Assembly (NCBI RefSeq): GCF_014196455.1
Contig: NZ_JACIDS010000003.1
Location: 186,001-250,000, forward strand
DNA from: Kaistia hirudinis
GTDB taxonomy: Bacteria > Pseudomonadota > Alphaproteobacteria > Rhizobiales > Kaistiaceae
DNA: 64,000 nucleotides
Reading direction: 5' to 3'
Below are positions 17,379 to 26,194 of the stretch, piece after piece. Below the pieces are notes generated by a model. That model was not told where the DNA came from. It ran no database searches and saw only the letters and a list, made by a program, of their open reading frames with translations. The position numbers and the translations under genes were made by a program. The first letter of the stretch is position 1, and each line of letters opens with the position of its first letter.

Positions 17379-17848
17379 GGCTTCCTCCCTCTGGCCCTCT
17401 GAAACGGAGCCATTGAACGCGGTACCGATCGGGTTTCGAGCGCACGAAGATAGGCGGAGGCGCCGGAATCACTCCGTCGCTGTCAACAAGCCTGAAAATG
17501 ATGGGATGGCGCCGGGCGAACCGGACCACATTTCACGCGCACTTGCCACCCTGCTGCTCCTCCAACAGCACGACGACATCCACCGGCGCAACAGCCGGCG
17601 GGAGCGCGATGTTCCTCCCCATCGCGTGGCAAAACTAGCATCGCGGGCAAGGTGTCAGAATCCAGGAAATTATCAATATGAGAATGCCGTGAGGCACACA
17701 GGAAGGCCGATGGCCTCCCACTGCATCCGTTCCGGCCGTGCGCGAAGGCGGTTGCGTCCGGGCGAAGTTGATCATTCTGAGAAAATTGGCATGTGTGCGG
17801 CCAAAGCCCATTTGGCATGGTTCCGTCCTGAGGGATGGACACGCACAA
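17379..17848. promoter_or_regulatory. Divergent regulatory region with two motif sites
   Basis: About 470 bases without a convincing gene between the minus-strand small ORF and the E1-alpha gene. It is less GC-rich than its surroundings and carries two copies of the recurring motif: ATCAATATGAG at 17672-17682 and ATCATTCTGAG at 17771-17781, both followed by AA. These are the obvious candidates for control of the dehydrogenase operon and perhaps of the HTH-SBP gene. Confidence 0.45.
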
Positions 17849-18877
17849 ATGACCAGCAAGAAAGATAGAGACGGTGAGACCGCTCTAAAGAACGATGATA
17901 TCAGCCCCGATATCCGGCAGGAACTCTTCCGTCTTCAGGTAGAAATCCGTGATTGCGAGAAGAGAGCGAACGATCTGTTTTTTCAGAACATGATCAAGGG
18001 CACCAGCCATCTTTCGCTGGGCCAGGAGGCGATTGCGGCGGGCATGGCGATGGCTATGCAGCCGGGGGACAAATCCTTCTGCACCTATCGCGGTCATGCC
18101 CACACCCTGGCGCGCGGCGTGCCGATGGAGAAGGTTCTCGGCGAGCTGATGCTACGCGACAACGGTCTGATGCGCGGCAAGGGTGGCTCGATGCATCTGA
18201 CCTCCGTCGAGCACGGCGTGATGGGGTCCTATGCCATCATCGGCGCGCATCTGCCGATCGCCTGCGGTGCAGCCTGGCGGGCTCAGTACCTCGGCCAGGA
18301 TGATGTGTCGGTCTGCTTCTTCGGCGACGGCACCACCAATATCGGCGCGTTCCACGAGGCGCTGAATTTCGCCGCGATCTGGAAGCTGCCGGTCGTCTTC
18401 GTCTGCGAGAACAACCTCTACATGGAGTACACGCTGACGTCGGAGATCACCGCCGTCGAGCATCCCGCCGCTGACCGGGCCTCGGCCTATGGCCTGGAGC
18501 GGATCGTCATCGACGGCAACGACGCGGACGTCGTCTATCGAACGGCCCAGGCGGCCTTCGCCAAGGCGCGCAGCGGCGGCGGTCCGAGCATGATCGAATG
18601 CATGACCTACCGTCATTCCGGCCATTCGCGCGCCGACCCGGCGAAATACAGGCCGCCGGGCGAGCTCGAGCGCTGGCTGGAGAAGGATCCGATCAAGATC
18701 TATCGCACGCGGCTTGCCGAGTTCGGCGTGCCGGAGGCCCGGATCAGGGCGATCGAGGAGGAGAGCAAGCGCAAGGTCGATGAGGCAACCGAGGTCTGCA
18801 AGGCCTCCCCGCCCGCGCCGGCCGAACTGCTGACGACCGACGTATACGCCGATGGAGGATGGGCATGGCGGAACTGA
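17849..18877 (+). CDS. 2-oxo-acid/acetoin dehydrogenase E1 component, alpha subunit
   Basis: A 342-residue thiamine-diphosphate enzyme subunit. It has CTYRGHAHTLARGVP near residue 75, GKGGSMHLTSVEHGVMGS near 111 and the TPP motif GDGTTNIGAFHEALNFAAIW ending in CENN near 190, and TYRHSGHSRADPAKYR contains the phosphorylation-loop region. Start at 17849 gives the normal family length. The ribosome site is weak (GAGGGA, 12 bases away). Forms an alpha2beta2 E1 with the next gene, which overlaps it by 13 bases. Pyruvate or acetoin are the usual substrates; which one is not decided. Confidence 0.93.
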   Translation: MTSKKDRDGETALKNDDISPDIRQELFRLQVEIRDCEKRANDLFFQNMIKGTSHLSLGQEAIAAGMAMAMQPGDKSFCTYRGHAHTLARGVPMEKVLGELMLRDNGLMRGKGGSMHLTSVEHGVMGSYAIIGAHLPIACGAAWRAQYLGQDDVSVCFFGDGTTNIGAFHEALNFAAIWKLPVVFVCENNLYMEYTLTSEITAVEHPAADRASAYGLERIVIDGNDADVVYRTAQAAFAKARSGGGPSMIECMTYRHSGHSRADPAKYRPPGELERWLEKDPIKIYRTRLAEFGVPEARIRAIEEESKRKVDEATEVCKASPPAPAELLTTDVYADGGWAWRN

Positions 18878-19854
18878 CCTATCGCGACGCCGTTGCCCGA
18901 GGGATCGCGCAGGAGATGGAGCGCGACAGCAATGTCGTGTTCCTGGGCGAGGACGTCGCCCGCGCGGGCGGCGTGTTCAAGGCAACCGTCGGCCTCGTGG
19001 ATCGTTTCGGTCCGCTGCGCGTCCGCGACACGCCGATCTCGGAACAGGCCATCCTCGGCGCGGCCATGGGCGCCGCGATGACGGGGCTCCGGCCGATCGC
19101 CGAGATCATGTTCGCTGATTTCGCAGCGGTCTGCTTCGACTACATCGCCAATGAGTTCCCGAAGCTGCGCTACATGACGAACGGCCAGCTCGGCTGTCCC
19201 CTCGTGGTGCGGACCGGCAACGGCGGCGGGGCGCGCTTCGGTGCGCAGCATTCGCAGTCGATCGAGAACTGGACGATGATGATCCCCGGTCTCAAGGTCG
19301 TGGCGCCGTCGTCGCCCGTCGACGTGGTCGGCCTCATGGCCGCCGCCGTGCGCGACGACAACCCGGTGATCTTCCACGAGCACAAGTCGCTCTACGCGAC
19401 CAAGAGCGAGGTCCCGGACGGGGAGATCGTCGACACGCTGGGAACGGCGAAGATCCTCCGACCTGGACGGGACGCCACGATCCTAGCGCTAGCTCTGATG
19501 GTTCCACGCGCGCTTGCAGCGGCGGAGACGCTGGCCAGCGAGCACGGAATCGATTGCGAAGTGATCGACGTACGCTCGCTCGTGCCGCTCGACACCCAGA
19601 CAATCCTGAATTCGGTGGCGCGGACAGGCCGCCTGTTCACCGTCGAGGAGAATCCGCGGCTGTGCGGCTGGGGCGCCGAGATCGCCTCGATCGTGGCCGA
19701 CGAGGCTTTCTGGGATCTCGACGGGCCGATCGTGCGCATCACCACGCCGCACATTCCGCTCCCGGCCGCCGATCATCTCGAAGATCTGGCCCTGCCGAGC
19801 GCGCCGCGCATCGTCGAGCGGATCGCCCGGGTCATGAACGGGGCGCGGCGATGA
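18865..19854 (+). CDS. 2-oxo-acid/acetoin dehydrogenase E1 component, beta subunit
   Basis: A 329-residue transketolase-like subunit (AELTYRDAVARGIAQEMERD, FLGEDVARAGGVFKAT, DTPISEQAILGAAMGAAMTG, GARFGAQHSQSIENW). The second ATG at 18865 is chosen because TGGAGG lies six bases upstream; the ATG at 18859 is too close. Overlaps the alpha gene by 13 bases and the E2 gene by four (ATGA), indicating tight translational coupling and stoichiometric assembly. Confidence 0.94.
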   Translation: MAELTYRDAVARGIAQEMERDSNVVFLGEDVARAGGVFKATVGLVDRFGPLRVRDTPISEQAILGAAMGAAMTGLRPIAEIMFADFAAVCFDYIANEFPKLRYMTNGQLGCPLVVRTGNGGGARFGAQHSQSIENWTMMIPGLKVVAPSSPVDVVGLMAAAVRDDNPVIFHEHKSLYATKSEVPDGEIVDTLGTAKILRPGRDATILALALMVPRALAAAETLASEHGIDCEVIDVRSLVPLDTQTILNSVARTGRLFTVEENPRLCGWGAEIASIVADEAFWDLDGPIVRITTPHIPLPAADHLEDLALPSAPRIVERIARVMNGARR

Positions 19855-21143
19855 GCACTGACGTCCTGATGCCGCAACTCGGCGAGACGGTCGCCGAGGG
19901 CAAGATTCTGAGCTGGTTCAAGAACGAGGGCGACGAAGTCCGCGAGGGTGACAGCCTGTTCGAGGTCGAGACCGACAAGGTCACGATGGAGGTCCAGGCC
20001 ATCGCGGCGGGCCGACTCGGCGACGTCCGCGTCAAGGCCGGCGATGTCGCCAAGGTGGGCGCCGTGGTCGCAGTGATCGGCGGGGCCGCGAAGGTTGCCC
20101 CATCCGCGCCCGCTGTGCGCGCGGACAAGGCCTTGCCGAATGGCGCTGCGCCGCGGTCGCCCTTCGAGGAGGTCGCGACGCCGACCGAATCCTATGGCCG
20201 AGCCGAGGCACCGCTCGGCCTCCGGGCCACGCCGCTTGCGCGTCGCCTGATCGCGCAGAACGGCCTCGATGCCGAGGCGATCGCGCGGGTCGTCGCGGCA
20301 CGTGGCGGGGCGCGCATCTCGGAACGTGACGTGCGCGATGCGCTTGCCGCCCCGCGGCGCGCCGACAATCCTCCGCCCGCGGCGCCGGTCTCCGCGCCGC
20401 AGCGGCCCCCCGCGCCTCCCGCACCGACGCTCGTCGGCGAGATCTTCACGCTGAACACCATCCGCCGCCGCACCGGCGAGCGCCTCGCCCAGAACTGGCA
20501 GAGCATTCCGCATGTCTTCCAGGCGATCGACGTGGATTTCACGGCCGTCGAGGCGGTGAGGGCCGTGCGTAAGGCCGCGTTCAAGGCGGAGAGCGGCTTC
20601 GCGCTGACTTATCTGCCGTTCATTGCGCGGGCGAGCTGCATCGCGCTCAAGGAGTTTCCGCAGATCAACGCCCAGTTCGGCGGCGAGCACCTTGTATTGT
20701 CGGCCGAGGTCAATCTCGGCATCGCGGTCGATCTCGCACATAACGGGCTCGTGGTGCCCGTCGTGCGGGGCGCGGGGGATCTGACGCTGCCGGGTCTCGC
20801 GAGGGCGATCGGCCGCCAGATCGAAAAGGCGAGGGCCGGGAAGCTGACCGGCGAGGATTTCACCGGGGGCACCTATTCGATCACAAACAATGGTGCGTTC
20901 GGAACGAGCTTCACCGCGCCGATCATCAATGCGCCGCAGGTGGCGATCCTGTCGGCCGATGCGATCCGCCTGCGTCCGGCCGTCGTGGAGACGAAGGAAG
21001 GCCCGTTCATCGCGCCGCGCCTGATCGGCATGGTGGGACAGAGCTTCGATCACCGCGCCTTCGACGGCGGCTATTCGGCCGCTTTCCTTTCCCGCTTCAA
21101 GGCGATCATCGAGCAGCGTGACTGGGCTGCTGAATTCGCCTGA
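19851..21143 (+). CDS. Dihydrolipoamide acyltransferase (E2) of 2-oxo-acid dehydrogenase
   Basis: A 430-residue E2. The N-terminal lipoyl domain (about 1-80) has the lipoylated Lys in VETDKVTMEV; an Ala/Pro-rich linker follows. The peripheral-subunit-binding domain is near 122-160 (ATPLARRLIAQNGLDAEAIA), a second Pro-rich linker comes next, and the catalytic domain carries the active-site SFDHRAFDGGYSAAFLS near the C-terminus. Accepts the acyl group from E1 and passes it to CoA. Starts on the ATGA overlap with the E1-beta gene. Confidence 0.94.
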   Translation: MSTDVLMPQLGETVAEGKILSWFKNEGDEVREGDSLFEVETDKVTMEVQAIAAGRLGDVRVKAGDVAKVGAVVAVIGGAAKVAPSAPAVRADKALPNGAAPRSPFEEVATPTESYGRAEAPLGLRATPLARRLIAQNGLDAEAIARVVAARGGARISERDVRDALAAPRRADNPPPAAPVSAPQRPPAPPAPTLVGEIFTLNTIRRRTGERLAQNWQSIPHVFQAIDVDFTAVEAVRAVRKAAFKAESGFALTYLPFIARASCIALKEFPQINAQFGGEHLVLSAEVNLGIAVDLAHNGLVVPVVRGAGDLTLPGLARAIGRQIEKARAGKLTGEDFTGGTYSITNNGAFGTSFTAPIINAPQVAILSADAIRLRPAVVETKEGPFIAPRLIGMVGQSFDHRAFDGGYSAAFLSRFKAIIEQRDWAAEFA

Positions 21144-21197
21144 GGCGCAATAACGAACAAATCCCGAGACGAGGAAACGGTCGAGGAGCCGCAGTTC

Positions 21198-22451
21198 ATG
21201 AAGTACAATAGTCCCCATTCCACGGCCGCCTGGGGCCAGATGGCAAAAGACTGGGAACAGGGCGTCGATTACAGTCGTCTGTCGAAAGAGCGGCTCGCGC
21301 GGGCGCAGCAGGCGATCCGCCATGCCGGTCTCGGCGCCGTGCTGTGCTTCAACTTCGACAATATCCGCTATGTCACGGCGACGCATATCGGCGAGTGGGC
21401 GCGCGACAAGTTCATGCGCTATGCGCTTTGTCCGGTCGAAGGCTCGCCGTTCCTGTGGGATCCGGCACCGCCGGCAAAGCGCATTTCGTCGCCCTGGATC
21501 GCCGATAACGTCGCGGCGCCGATCACCACGATGCAGGGCGCCATTCCGCCGCATATGAACGTGCAGCGGGACTTCGCACGCCAGATCAAGAAGGCGCTGG
21601 TGCACTACGGCATCGAAAAAGAGCCGCTCGGCATCGACCTGATGGAGCTCGGCATGCTGCGCGCGCTCGAGGCCGAGGGCATCGAGGTGGTCGACGGTCA
21701 GCAGGCTCTGCTCGATGCGCGCGAGATCAAGACGCTGGACGAGATCGAGCTGCTCAAGATGGCGGCGGCGATGGTCGATGCCACCTATGTCGACATTGCG
21801 CGGGCGATCCGCCCGGGCACCAAGGAGAACGAGCTGGTCGCCATCGCCAATGACCGGCTGTTTCGCATGGGATCGGAGCGCGTCGAGTGCGTGAACTCGG
21901 TCTCGGGCCAGCGCGGCCGGCCCCATTCGCACACGTTTTCCGACCGGATGATCCAGCCGGGCGACATGATCTTCCTGGACATTATGCATTCCTACAATGG
22001 CTACCGGACCTGCTATTATCGGACCTTCATCTGCGGCGAACCGAACAAGCACCAGATCGACGCCTATGAGACGGCGTCGAAATGGATCAGCGCCTCGATC
22101 GACATGATCCGACCGGGCATTACGCCCGATGAAGTGGCCGCGGTCTGGCCCGATGCGCAGGAGTTCGGCTATCGCGACGAGGCCGAGGCGTTCCTGCTCC
22201 AGTACGGGCATGGCGTCGGCCTGTCGCTCTGGGAGCGCCCGATCTTCTCCAAGCGCTTCCGCGGCCAGAATACGCCGCTGCGCGAGGGCATGGTCTTCGC
22301 GCTCGAAACCTGGAAGGGCGCCGAGGACGGCACCGGCGCGGCGCGCATCGAGGAAGAGGTGGTCGTCACCAAGGACGGCTGCGAGATCATCACCAACTTC
22401 CCATCGGATCGCCTGATCTCCTGCGGCCTTCCCGGCTGCGAGGTCTTCTGA
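21198..22451 (+). CDS. M24 family metallopeptidase/creatinase-like protein
   Basis: A 417-residue pita-bread-fold protein: an N-terminal creatinase-type domain (about 30-190) and a C-terminal M24 domain. Expected metal ligands are Asp, Asp, His, Glu, Glu. I see Asp in FLDIMHSYNGYRT, His in QYGHGVGLSLWERP, Glu in FALETWKG and Glu in RIEEEVVVT. The second Asp position, normally followed by M-T-R-T-F, is Cys (RTCYYRTF), so it may be a non-peptidase hydrolase like creatinase or ectoine hydrolase. Lies between E2 and a CobW GTPase in the same operon. Confidence 0.88.
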   Translation: MKYNSPHSTAAWGQMAKDWEQGVDYSRLSKERLARAQQAIRHAGLGAVLCFNFDNIRYVTATHIGEWARDKFMRYALCPVEGSPFLWDPAPPAKRISSPWIADNVAAPITTMQGAIPPHMNVQRDFARQIKKALVHYGIEKEPLGIDLMELGMLRALEAEGIEVVDGQQALLDAREIKTLDEIELLKMAAAMVDATYVDIARAIRPGTKENELVAIANDRLFRMGSERVECVNSVSGQRGRPHSHTFSDRMIQPGDMIFLDIMHSYNGYRTCYYRTFICGEPNKHQIDAYETASKWISASIDMIRPGITPDEVAAVWPDAQEFGYRDEAEAFLLQYGHGVGLSLWERPIFSKRFRGQNTPLREGMVFALETWKGAEDGTGAARIEEEVVVTKDGCEIITNFPSDRLISCGLPGCEVF

Positions 22452-22499
22452 CGCCGGCCGGCGCATCCCGTGATGCGCCAGAACCAGACGGAGCGCCCC

Positions 22500-23726
22500 A
22501 TGGCGACAGCAGCGAGGCGGCCCGCCCGGCGCCGCGACGCCGGACGGATTCCGGTGACGTTCGTCACCGGATTCCTGGGCAGCGGCAAGACGACGTTGAT
22601 CAACGCGGCGCTGCGCGCCCCGGAGATGGCGCGAACGGTCGTGGTGGTGAACGAGTTCGGCGAGGTAGGCCTCGACCACCAGCTCGTGACGTCGAGCAGC
22701 GATCAGGTGCTGGTGCTCGAGAATGGCTGTCTGTGCTGCACGGTCCGCAGCGATCTCGTGGGAACCCTCAACGGGCTCTATCATGATCGGGCGGCTGGCC
22801 GGATACCCGACTTCGGCCATGTCGTGATCGAGAGCTCCGGGCTCGCGGAGCCGGGGCCGGTCCTGCAGGCCTTCCTGTCGGAGCCGACGCTCGACGGCCT
22901 CTACCGCGTCGCCTCGGTGGTGACGCTGGTCGACGCCGTCAATTGGCGTTCGACGGTCGAGAAGCATGATGAGGCGGTGCGCCAGGTGGCTTTCGCCGAC
23001 CATGTGCTCATCACCAAGCTCGACCTCTCGACGGAGCCCGATGCCGAGGCGGCGATTCGGCGCGACATCGCAAAGCTCAATCCGGCGACAGAGGTGGCCG
23101 TCGCTGACCCGATGCCGACGCCGAAACGAGTCGCGGAACTGCTGACGGCCAAAGGGTTCGATGCCGGTGACACGGCGGCAGACCCGCGGCCATGGCTGAA
23201 ACTCCCTGCCTATCAGCGTCTCGCGGCGGAGAGCCGCGAACACGGTGAGCATCATGATCATGATCACCACCACCACCACCACCACCACCACCACCACGAT
23301 CATGATCATGACGAGGATCACGATCATCCCCCGCATTTCCATCTGGAGCGGCGCGGCATCGAGAGCTTCGTGCTGATGCGCGAGAAGCCGCTGTCGCGGG
23401 ACGAACTCCAGTTCCTCCTCGACGGCATCAGCCAGAATCTCGGGCCGGGTCTGCTGCGGGTGAAGGGGCTGGTCAATATCGCCGAGGAGCCGGGCCAGCC
23501 GGCCGTCATCCAGGGCGCTCAGCATCTCCTGCACACCATGGTCTGGCTCGATCGCTGGCCCGACGAGGATCGCCGCACGAAGATCGTGTTCATCACGCAG
23601 GGCGTCACTGGCGACGAGCTCAAGGAGATGATCGAGCTGCTGGAGCGTGTCGGCTCCCGTACCTTCGCCGCACGGGAACGGGCCCGCCGCAACAAGCCGA
23701 TCGATCCGCAGGCACAGACCACCTAG
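22500..23726 (+). CDS. CobW/COG0523 family GTPase with a His-rich linker (metal chaperone)
   Basis: A 408-residue G3E GTPase. The P-loop [18 protein letters not shown] is near residue 25, the metal-binding [13 protein letters not shown] near 80 and the guanine-specificity ITKLD near 173. A long His/Asp tract (bases about 23245-23335) is followed by the CobW_C domain. These proteins deliver Zn, Co or Fe to client enzymes, and the His tract is a metal store. GGAG six bases upstream supports the ATG at 22500. Placed between a metallohydrolase-like gene and lpdA, so the M24 protein is a plausible client. Confidence 0.93.
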   Translation: MATAARRPARRRDAGRIPVTFVTGFLGSGKTTLINAALRAPEMARTVVVVNEFGEVGLDHQLVTSSSDQVLVLENGCLCCTVRSDLVGTLNGLYHDRAAGRIPDFGHVVIESSGLAEPGPVLQAFLSEPTLDGLYRVASVVTLVDAVNWRSTVEKHDEAVRQVAFADHVLITKLDLSTEPDAEAAIRRDIAKLNPATEVAVADPMPTPKRVAELLTAKGFDAGDTAADPRPWLKLPAYQRLAAESREHGEHHDHDHHHHHHHHHHHDHDHDEDHDHPPHFHLERRGIESFVLMREKPLSRDELQFLLDGISQNLGPGLLRVKGLVNIAEEPGQPAVIQGAQHLLHTMVWLDRWPDEDRRTKIVFITQGVTGDELKEMIELLERVGSRTFAARERARRNKPIDPQAQTT

Positions 23727-23744
23727 CGTCCGTCCGGAGCGTCC

Positions 23745-25199
23745 ATGTACGATATCGTCATCATCGGCAGCGGGCCGGGCGGCTATGTCGCGGCCATCCG
23801 CGCCGCGCAGCTCGGCCTCCGCACGGCCGTCGTCGAGCGGGAGCATCTTGCCGGCATCTGCTCCAACTGGGGCTGCATCCCGACCAAGGCCCTGCTGCGC
23901 TCAGCCGAGCTGATGGATTTCATCGGCCATGCCGAGACCTTCGGCGTCGCGCTGCCCGGACCGGCGGCGCCCGATCTCGCGGCCATGGTCGCGCGTTCGC
24001 GGCGGATCGCCGAGCGGATGAACAGCGGCGTTGGCTTTCTCCTGCGCAAGAACAAGGTCGATGTCATCTGGGGCGAGGGTAGTCTGGTGCGTGCGCCGAC
24101 CGCCGATCGGCCGGGCGAGATCGCCGTCGTTGCGTCCGCACGCCCCGCGCGGCAGCCGCAGGCGCCGCTGCCCCAGGGTGCACTTGGTCCCGGCCGCTAC
24201 CAGGCGAAGCACATCATCGTCGCGACGGGCGCCCGGCCGCGCAGCCTGCCGGGTATCGAGGTCGATGGTGATCGCGTCTGGAGCTATTTCGAGGCGATGG
24301 TTCCGCCGAGCCTGCCCAAGTCACTGCTCGTCATCGGCTCGGGCGCGATCGGAATCGAGTTCGCAAGTTTCTATCGCTCCCTGGGGACGGAGGTGACCGT
24401 CGTCGAGGTTCTGCCCCGGATCCTGCCGGTCGAGGACGCGGACGTCGCCGCATTCGCGCAAAAACAATTCGAGAAGCGCGGCATCCGCTTTCGTCTCGGC
24501 GCGAAGGTCGTGCGCATCGAACGCGGACCCGAGGGTGTCACCGCGGATGTCGAACGCGGCGATGGCACGATGGAGCGCATCACGGCCGAGCGGGTGATCT
24601 CGGCGGTCGGCGTCACCGGCAATGTCGAAGGGCTGGGGCTCGAGGCGCTTGGCGTCGCGGTCGAGCGCGGCACGATCACGGTGGATGGCTTCGGCCGCAC
24701 GAATGTCGCCGGGATCTATGCGATCGGCGACGTCGCCGGCGCGCCGATGCTCGCTCACAAGGCGGAGCACGAGGGTGTGCTCTGCGTCGAAGCCATCGCC
24801 GGTAAGGCGGCTATCGAGCCGCTGGACCGCACGCAGATCCCCGGCTGCACCTATGGCGCACCGCAGGTCGCATCGGTCGGTCTCACCGAGGCCAGGGCGC
24901 GCGAGGCCGGACATGCGGTGCGCGTCGGCCGCTTTCCGTTTGCCGGCAACGGCAAGGCGATTGCGCTCGGGGAGGACCAGGGTTTCGTCAAGACGGTGTT
25001 CGACGCCGGCACGGGCAAGCTGCTCGGGGCGCATCTGGTCGGTGCGGAAGTCACAGAGCTGATTAACGGCTTCGTCGTCGCCATGAACCTCGAGACGACG
25101 GAACAGGAACTGATGCACACGATCTTCCCGCATCCGACACTGTCGGAAATGATGAAGGAGAGCGTGCTCGACGCCTATGGCGAGGCAATCAACATCTGA
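23745..25199 (+). CDS. lpdA: Dihydrolipoyl dehydrogenase (E3)
   Basis: A 484-residue class I disulfide oxidoreductase. It has the N-terminal FAD motif IIGSGPGGYVAAIRAAQLG, redox cysteines in GICSNWGCIPTKALL near residue 45, an NAD motif IGSGAIGIEFASFY near 200, the second FAD segment GIYAIGDVAGAPMLAHKAEHEG and the C-terminal active-site His-Glu pair (TIFPHPTLSE). A short Ala/Pro/Gln-rich insertion near 130-145 is not typical. Reoxidises E2 dihydrolipoyl groups with NAD. Nineteen bases after the CobW gene, so the dehydrogenase set E1-E2-E3 is complete in one run. Confidence 0.95.
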   Translation: MYDIVIIGSGPGGYVAAIRAAQLGLRTAVVEREHLAGICSNWGCIPTKALLRSAELMDFIGHAETFGVALPGPAAPDLAAMVARSRRIAERMNSGVGFLLRKNKVDVIWGEGSLVRAPTADRPGEIAVVASARPARQPQAPLPQGALGPGRYQAKHIIVATGARPRSLPGIEVDGDRVWSYFEAMVPPSLPKSLLVIGSGAIGIEFASFYRSLGTEVTVVEVLPRILPVEDADVAAFAQKQFEKRGIRFRLGAKVVRIERGPEGVTADVERGDGTMERITAERVISAVGVTGNVEGLGLEALGVAVERGTITVDGFGRTNVAGIYAIGDVAGAPMLAHKAEHEGVLCVEAIAGKAAIEPLDRTQIPGCTYGAPQVASVGLTEARAREAGHAVRVGRFPFAGNGKAIALGEDQGFVKTVFDAGTGKLLGAHLVGAEVTELINGFVVAMNLETTEQELMHTIFPHPTLSEMMKESVLDAYGEAINI

Positions 25200-25229
25200 C
25201 GGCGGCCGCCTGTCGATGAAGGAGAGACC

Positions 25230-26108
25230 ATGAGAATCGGATGGATCGGGCTGGGCAAGATGGGCCTTCCGATGTCGAAGCGGATCGCGGAGGCAGGGAA
25301 CAGTGTGACCGTCCTTGCCAGGCACAGCGCTGGTGCCGCGCGCGCCGAGGCGGCCGGATACGCGCATGTCGGGGACATGGCGGCGTTGGCGGCGGCGAGC
25401 GACGTGATCATCTCCGCCATTCCAGACGACCCAGCGCTGCTTCAGACGGTGCTGGGGGAAGCCGGGCTCGCCCGCCACGTTCGGGCGGGGCAGGTCTATA
25501 TCGACACCAGCACCGTCTCCCCCGAGGCCTCCGCGCGTGTCGCCGAGCAGATGGCGGCGGGCGGCGTCTCCTATCTGCGCGCGCCGGTATCAGGTTCCAC
25601 GGCAACGGCGGCAGCGGGCGCGCTCACCGTCATGGTGTCGGGACCGCGGGATACGTACGATCGGCTGCTGCCCTTGTTCGAGGCCTTCACGCGGACGCGG
25701 TTCTATCTCGGGGCCGACGAGCAGGCCCGCTTCATGAAGCTGGCGCTCAACGCCATGGTCGGCGCCACGTCGGCGCTGCTCGCCGAGGCGCTCACCCTGT
25801 CGCGGCGAGGCGGTATCAGCCTTGCCGACGCCCTCGATGTGTTTGGCAAGAGCGCGGTGACGTCGCCGCTGATCGAGTACAAGCGCGCCATGATCCTTGA
25901 GGGCCGCTACGATCCCGCCTTCGAGCTGTCGCAGATGATGAAGGATTTCGACATCGCACTCGATGTCGGCCGGGCGCACCATGCGCCGCTGCCCCTGACC
26001 GCGCAGATCCGCCAGCAATTCGAAGCCGCCTATCTCCGCGGCCATGGCGAGCGCGACTTCTTCGTCCTGGTGAGGGAACTCGCCGAGCTGGCCGGCCTCG
26101 AGGACTGA
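25230..26108 (+). CDS. 3-hydroxyisobutyrate dehydrogenase-family NAD(P)-dependent oxidoreductase
   Basis: A 292-residue beta-hydroxyacid dehydrogenase: the Rossmann motif WIGLGKMGLPMSKRIAEAG at the N-terminus, the substrate-binding YLRAPVSGSTATAAAG near 115 and the catalytic Lys in ARFMKLALNAMVGA near 168. Acts on small 3-hydroxy or 2-hydroxy-3-oxo acids (hydroxyisobutyrate, tartronate semialdehyde and similar). Last gene of the dehydrogenase operon, ending 30 bases before a clear terminator. Confidence 0.92.
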   Translation: MRIGWIGLGKMGLPMSKRIAEAGNSVTVLARHSAGAARAEAAGYAHVGDMAALAAASDVIISAIPDDPALLQTVLGEAGLARHVRAGQVYIDTSTVSPEASARVAEQMAAGGVSYLRAPVSGSTATAAAGALTVMVSGPRDTYDRLLPLFEAFTRTRFYLGADEQARFMKLALNAMVGATSALLAEALTLSRRGGISLADALDVFGKSAVTSPLIEYKRAMILEGRYDPAFELSQMMKDFDIALDVGRAHHAPLPLTAQIRQQFEAAYLRGHGERDFFVLVRELAELAGLED

Positions 26109-26138
26109 CCGCCGGCGGCCATCCCTCCCGCCATCAAT

Positions 26139-26172
26139 GAAAAAAGGGCCCGACAGCGTCGGGCCCTTTTCT
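26139..26172. terminator. Bidirectional rho-independent terminator
   Basis: A run of A (26140-26145), a perfect 9-bp stem GGGCCCGAC/GTCGGGCCC (26146-26154 with 26158-26166) with loop AGC, then TTTTCTT. It works in both directions between the convergent 3-hydroxyisobutyrate dehydrogenase-like gene and the minus-strand SDR. Confidence 0.95.
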
Positions 26173-26194
26173 TATGTGCCTTCGGCCGGCCGGT

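Noticed and set aside
17245-17529. 94-codon minus-strand ORF overlapping the 37-codon gene
   Set aside because: No ribosome site and atypical composition; the 37-codon frame in the same place has a near-ideal ribosome site.
23245-23335. CAC/CAT repeat tract as a possible microsatellite or sequencing artefact
   Set aside because: It is in frame within the CobW gene at the usual position of metal-binding His stretches, and the flanking coding sequence continues correctly.
19773-23846. A 1357-codon open frame on the minus strand
   Set aside because: It lies antisense to E1-beta, E2, the M24, CobW and lpdA genes, which have clear family motifs. It is Arg/Asp-rich and shows no domain; a GC-rich codon-position artefact. 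Its poly-Val stretch is the reverse of the CobW His tract.
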